A program made the position numbers and the translations under genes. The notes beneath the pieces were generated by a model. That model searched no databases and had not been told where the DNA came from. It saw only the letters and a program-made list of their open reading frames with translations. This document shows positions 6,221-6,534 of a stretch of DNA of 6,534 nt, in pieces. The number at the start of each line of letters is the position of its first letter. Positions within the stretch are counted from its first letter, which is position 1. The stretch spans positions 1 through 6,534 of the forward strand of contig SKYC01000125.1 in assembly GCA_007128085.1 (NCBI GenBank), written 5' to 3'. The stretch comes from Saprospiraceae bacterium (GTDB taxonomy: Bacteria; Bacteroidota; Bacteroidia; Chitinophagales; Saprospiraceae).

Positions 6221-6534
6221 ATGATGAATTATCACCCGGCTACTGAAGCTATTTTTAACGACTTAAAGGCAGCTATGGATGAGCGGGAAGCCCGCTCTAT
6301 TCTCAGAATTCTCATTGAAGACCTGAGACTGCATAATTTGCAGAAAAATGGCAATGGGGGAGAGGTCACCGCTGAACTGACGCAACTCCGGCAAGCGGTG
6401 GAGCGGGTACTGAGTGGTGAACCGGTGCAATACGTCACCTCGCGGGCCCACTTTTACGGATATGAATTTGAAGTATCTCCCTCTGTTCTGATTCCGCGAC
6501 CCGAAACCGAAGAATTGGTGTACGAATTACTGAA
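6221..6534 (+). CDS. prmC: Release factor glutamine N5-methyltransferase PrmC (N-terminal part, runs off the window)
   Basis: PrmC (HemK) transfers a methyl group from S-adenosylmethionine to the glutamine of the GGQ motif in release factors RF1 and RF2, improving termination. The 104 visible codons cover the N-terminal helical release-factor-binding domain and the linker: GEPVQY at 66-71, FYG at 78-80 and the family signature IPRPETEELV at 91-100. The SAM-binding and NPPY catalytic motifs should lie to the right of the window, as the family is about 280 residues. The frame has an in-frame TGA at 6215-6217, so the start is ATG 6221 or the adjacent ATG 6224. It lies 12 bp after the flippase stop, suggesting one transcript. 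No defect is visible. Confidence 0.95.
   Translation, partial: MMNYHPATEAIFNDLKAAMDEREARSILRILIEDLRLHNLQKNGNGGEVTAELTQLRQAVERVLSGEPVQYVTSRAHFYGYEFEVSPSVLIPRPETEELVYELL
6281..6297 (+). other. Perfect hairpin inside the 5' part of prmC
   Basis: GAGCGGG (6281-6287) and CCCGCTC (6291-6297) form a 7-bp G/C-rich stem with a 3-base loop about 60 nt into the gene. No T-run follows, so it is not a terminator. The codons (DEREARS) are ordinary and the pairing may be chance. It could slow ribosomes or RNA polymerase early in the gene. Confidence 0.4.

Overview
The window looks like a piece of a Bacteroidota chromosome. The evidence is a fungal Lys9-like saccharopine dehydrogenase common in that phylum, starts without Shine-Dalgarno sequences but with A-rich leaders, a perfect TAnnTTTG-type -7 hexamer upstream of recG, and intergenic G/C-rich palindromic repeats of a kind I associate with this phylum. 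The lineage within the phylum cannot be fixed from this sequence.

Layout: bases 1-79 hold a possible C-terminal tail of a gene that starts outside the window. Bases 129-540 are a degenerate tandem repeat of about 190 bp (roughly 2.2 copies) with internal palindromes and no gene. Next comes recG (594-2717, minus strand), the branched-DNA helicase. A 124-bp divergent intergenic region follows, with candidate promoters on both strands built on the two arms of one inverted repeat. To the right, all on the plus strand, are rbfA (ribosome-binding factor A), a saccharopine dehydrogenase of Lys9 type, a multi-spanning membrane protein of the Wzx/MOP flippase type, and the first 104 codons of prmC (release-factor glutamine methyltransferase), which runs off the right edge.

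The genes are mostly housekeeping: DNA repair (recG), 30S maturation (rbfA), translation termination (prmC), amino-acid metabolism (saccharopine dehydrogenase) and probably envelope glycan export (flippase). They do not form one pathway. The flippase and prmC are only 12 bp apart and are probably co-transcribed. A hairpin plus six T residues at the end of the saccharopine dehydrogenase gene probably separates it from the flippase. I see no mobile-element transposase, CRISPR array, tRNA, rRNA or defence system, and no convincing new multigene system. The points most worth a second look are the intergenic repeat array, a 22-bp direct repeat that duplicates the start-codon region of the saccharopine dehydrogenase gene, and the overlapping divergent promoter arrangement between recG and rbfA.
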